DNA from: an uncultured Spirochaetales bacterium
GTDB lineage: Bacteria > Spirochaetota > Spirochaetia > Sphaerochaetales > Sphaerochaetaceae
Direction: 5' to 3'
NCBI GenBank assembly: GCA_949285785.1
Contig: CASEAG010000039.1
Coordinates: forward strand, 62,001 to 126,000
Length of the DNA: 64,000 nt
The notes beneath the pieces are model-generated. The model ran no database searches. It saw only the letters and a program-made list of their open reading frames with translations, and had not been told where the DNA came from. Positions within the stretch are counted from its first letter, which is position 1; the number at the start of each line of letters is the position of its first letter. The position numbers and the translations under genes are program-made. Shown one piece after another: positions 63,399-64,000 of this stretch.

Positions 63399-64000
63399 AT
63401 GAAAGACAGCAAAGCCGCAAAGGATCTCATCGGATTCCTCTCTTCATCTCCATCCACCTTCCACGTGGTATCGAACATGGCATCGGCGTTTCTTGAATCG
63501 GGCTTCACACGCCTGCAAGAGAACCGGCGGTTTTCAATCGCGAAGGGTTCGCGCTGCTTCGTCACGAGAAACGGCTCGTCCATCATCGCCTTCCGTGTGC
63601 CGGAAAGGCCGTTCAAGGCCATGCACATAGTCAGCGCCCATACGGACAGCCCGTGCCTGAAGATCAAGCCTGATCCCGTGGACATCTCCAGCGGTTCATA
63701 CGCCACGCTCAACGTCGAGACCTATGGCGGGCTCACCCTCAACACCTGGTTCGACAGGCCGCTGTCGATTGCCGGACGAGCCTTCGTAAGGACTCCAGAG
63801 GGCATCGAGTGCCGTCTTGTGGACTTTGGGCGCGACCTCGTATGCATCCCGAATCTTGCCATCCACCAGAACAGGGGTGTCAATGAAGGGGTCAGGATAA
63901 GCGTGCAGAAGGAGATGAAGCCCATCCTATCCACGGACATGGACAGACATCGCTTCATGAAGATGCTCTGCGACGATCTCGGCGTCGATGGCAAGGATCT
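63399..64000 (+). CDS. M18 family aminopeptidase (aspartyl aminopeptidase type), 3' end cut by the window
   Basis: Zinc aminopeptidase expected to remove N-terminal (often acidic) residues from peptides in the cytoplasm. Seen in the 200 residues present: FLSSSPSTFHVVSNMA at the N-terminus, IVSAHTDSPCLKIKP with the first metal His and its Asp, TYGGLTLNTWFDRPLSIAGRAF, and PNLAIHQNRGVNEG, all typical of the M18 family, whose full length is about 430-470. The ATG at 63399 follows a perfect -10 box by 7 bases. The second half of the metal site lies beyond the window. Confidence 0.9.
   Translation, partial: MKDSKAAKDLIGFLSSSPSTFHVVSNMASAFLESGFTRLQENRRFSIAKGSRCFVTRNGSSIIAFRVPERPFKAMHIVSAHTDSPCLKIKPDPVDISSGSYATLNVETYGGLTLNTWFDRPLSIAGRAFVRTPEGIECRLVDFGRDLVCIPNLAIHQNRGVNEGVRISVQKEMKPILSTDMDRHRFMKMLCDDLGVDGKD

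Overview
The window is 64 kb of GC-rich (about 60% by eye), densely packed bacterial chromosome. It holds about 50 protein genes plus two short leader peptides, and I see no rRNA, tRNA, insertion sequence, prophage or CRISPR array. It most likely comes from a spirochaete, perhaps a Sphaerochaeta/Treponema relative. The pointers are the rpmF-acpP-rnc order known from Borrelia, a fused aspartate carbamoyltransferase (PyrB-PyrI) as in Treponema, an unusually long PRPP synthetase, an M18 aminopeptidase, and a binding-protein signal peptide ending in FAGG. The assignment is inference, not proof.

Layout. 0-9 kb: ribokinase and PRPP synthetase, then an apparent run of an aminotransferase, a 999-residue protein with a huge Asp/Glu-rich middle, an inositol-monophosphatase-like protein, a HAD phosphatase and RidA; a YbaK-type deacylase is convergent. 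9-11.5 kb: a Wzz/tyrosine-autokinase-like membrane protein whose ATP-binding motifs are degenerate. 11.6-17.7 kb: a pyrimidine operon (pyrBI-pyrE-pyrF-pyrDK-pyrC) behind a leader peptide and intrinsic terminator that look like a UTP-sensing attenuator. 17.7-22 kb: a MATE exporter and a three-gene ABC importer. 22-25.4 kb: recO-recJ, divergent from a small acidic protein ending in MDFDF. 25.3-29.4 kb (minus strand): a flavoprotein, a second MATE exporter and cca. 29.5-35.3 kb: an HTH/degenerate-Fic protein with a D-aminoacylase, then a DtxR-type regulator overlapping a HAD gene and a YesMN-type two-component system. 35.4-46.6 kb: a branched-chain amino-acid operon (ilvN-ilvC-leuA-cimA-leuC-leuD-leuB-ilvD-ilvB) behind a second leader-peptide attenuator rich in Ile and Leu codons. 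46.8-48 kb: rpmF-acpP-rnc. 48.5-52.7 kb: a two-gene version of the large CoA-enzyme activase family. 52.8-63.3 kb: thiI, a cysteine desulfurase, aroB, an HrpA-like helicase, hisS and valS. The start of an M18 aminopeptidase runs off the right edge.

How the parts work together. Ribokinase and PRPP synthetase could feed PRPP to PyrE. The pyrimidine operon covers carbamoyl phosphate to UMP except carbamoyl-phosphate synthetase, which is not in the window. The ilv/leu operon has a citramalate synthase and no threonine deaminase, so isoleucine probably comes from pyruvate, with LeuCDB shared between the leucine and citramalate branches.

Two regulatory themes stand out. Both large biosynthetic operons appear to be controlled by coupling translation of a 24-codon leader peptide to transcription termination. 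Separately, at least six unrelated genes have a sigma70-like -10 box 6-8 bases before the start codon and no Shine-Dalgarno sequence, suggesting that leaderless mRNAs are common in this organism.
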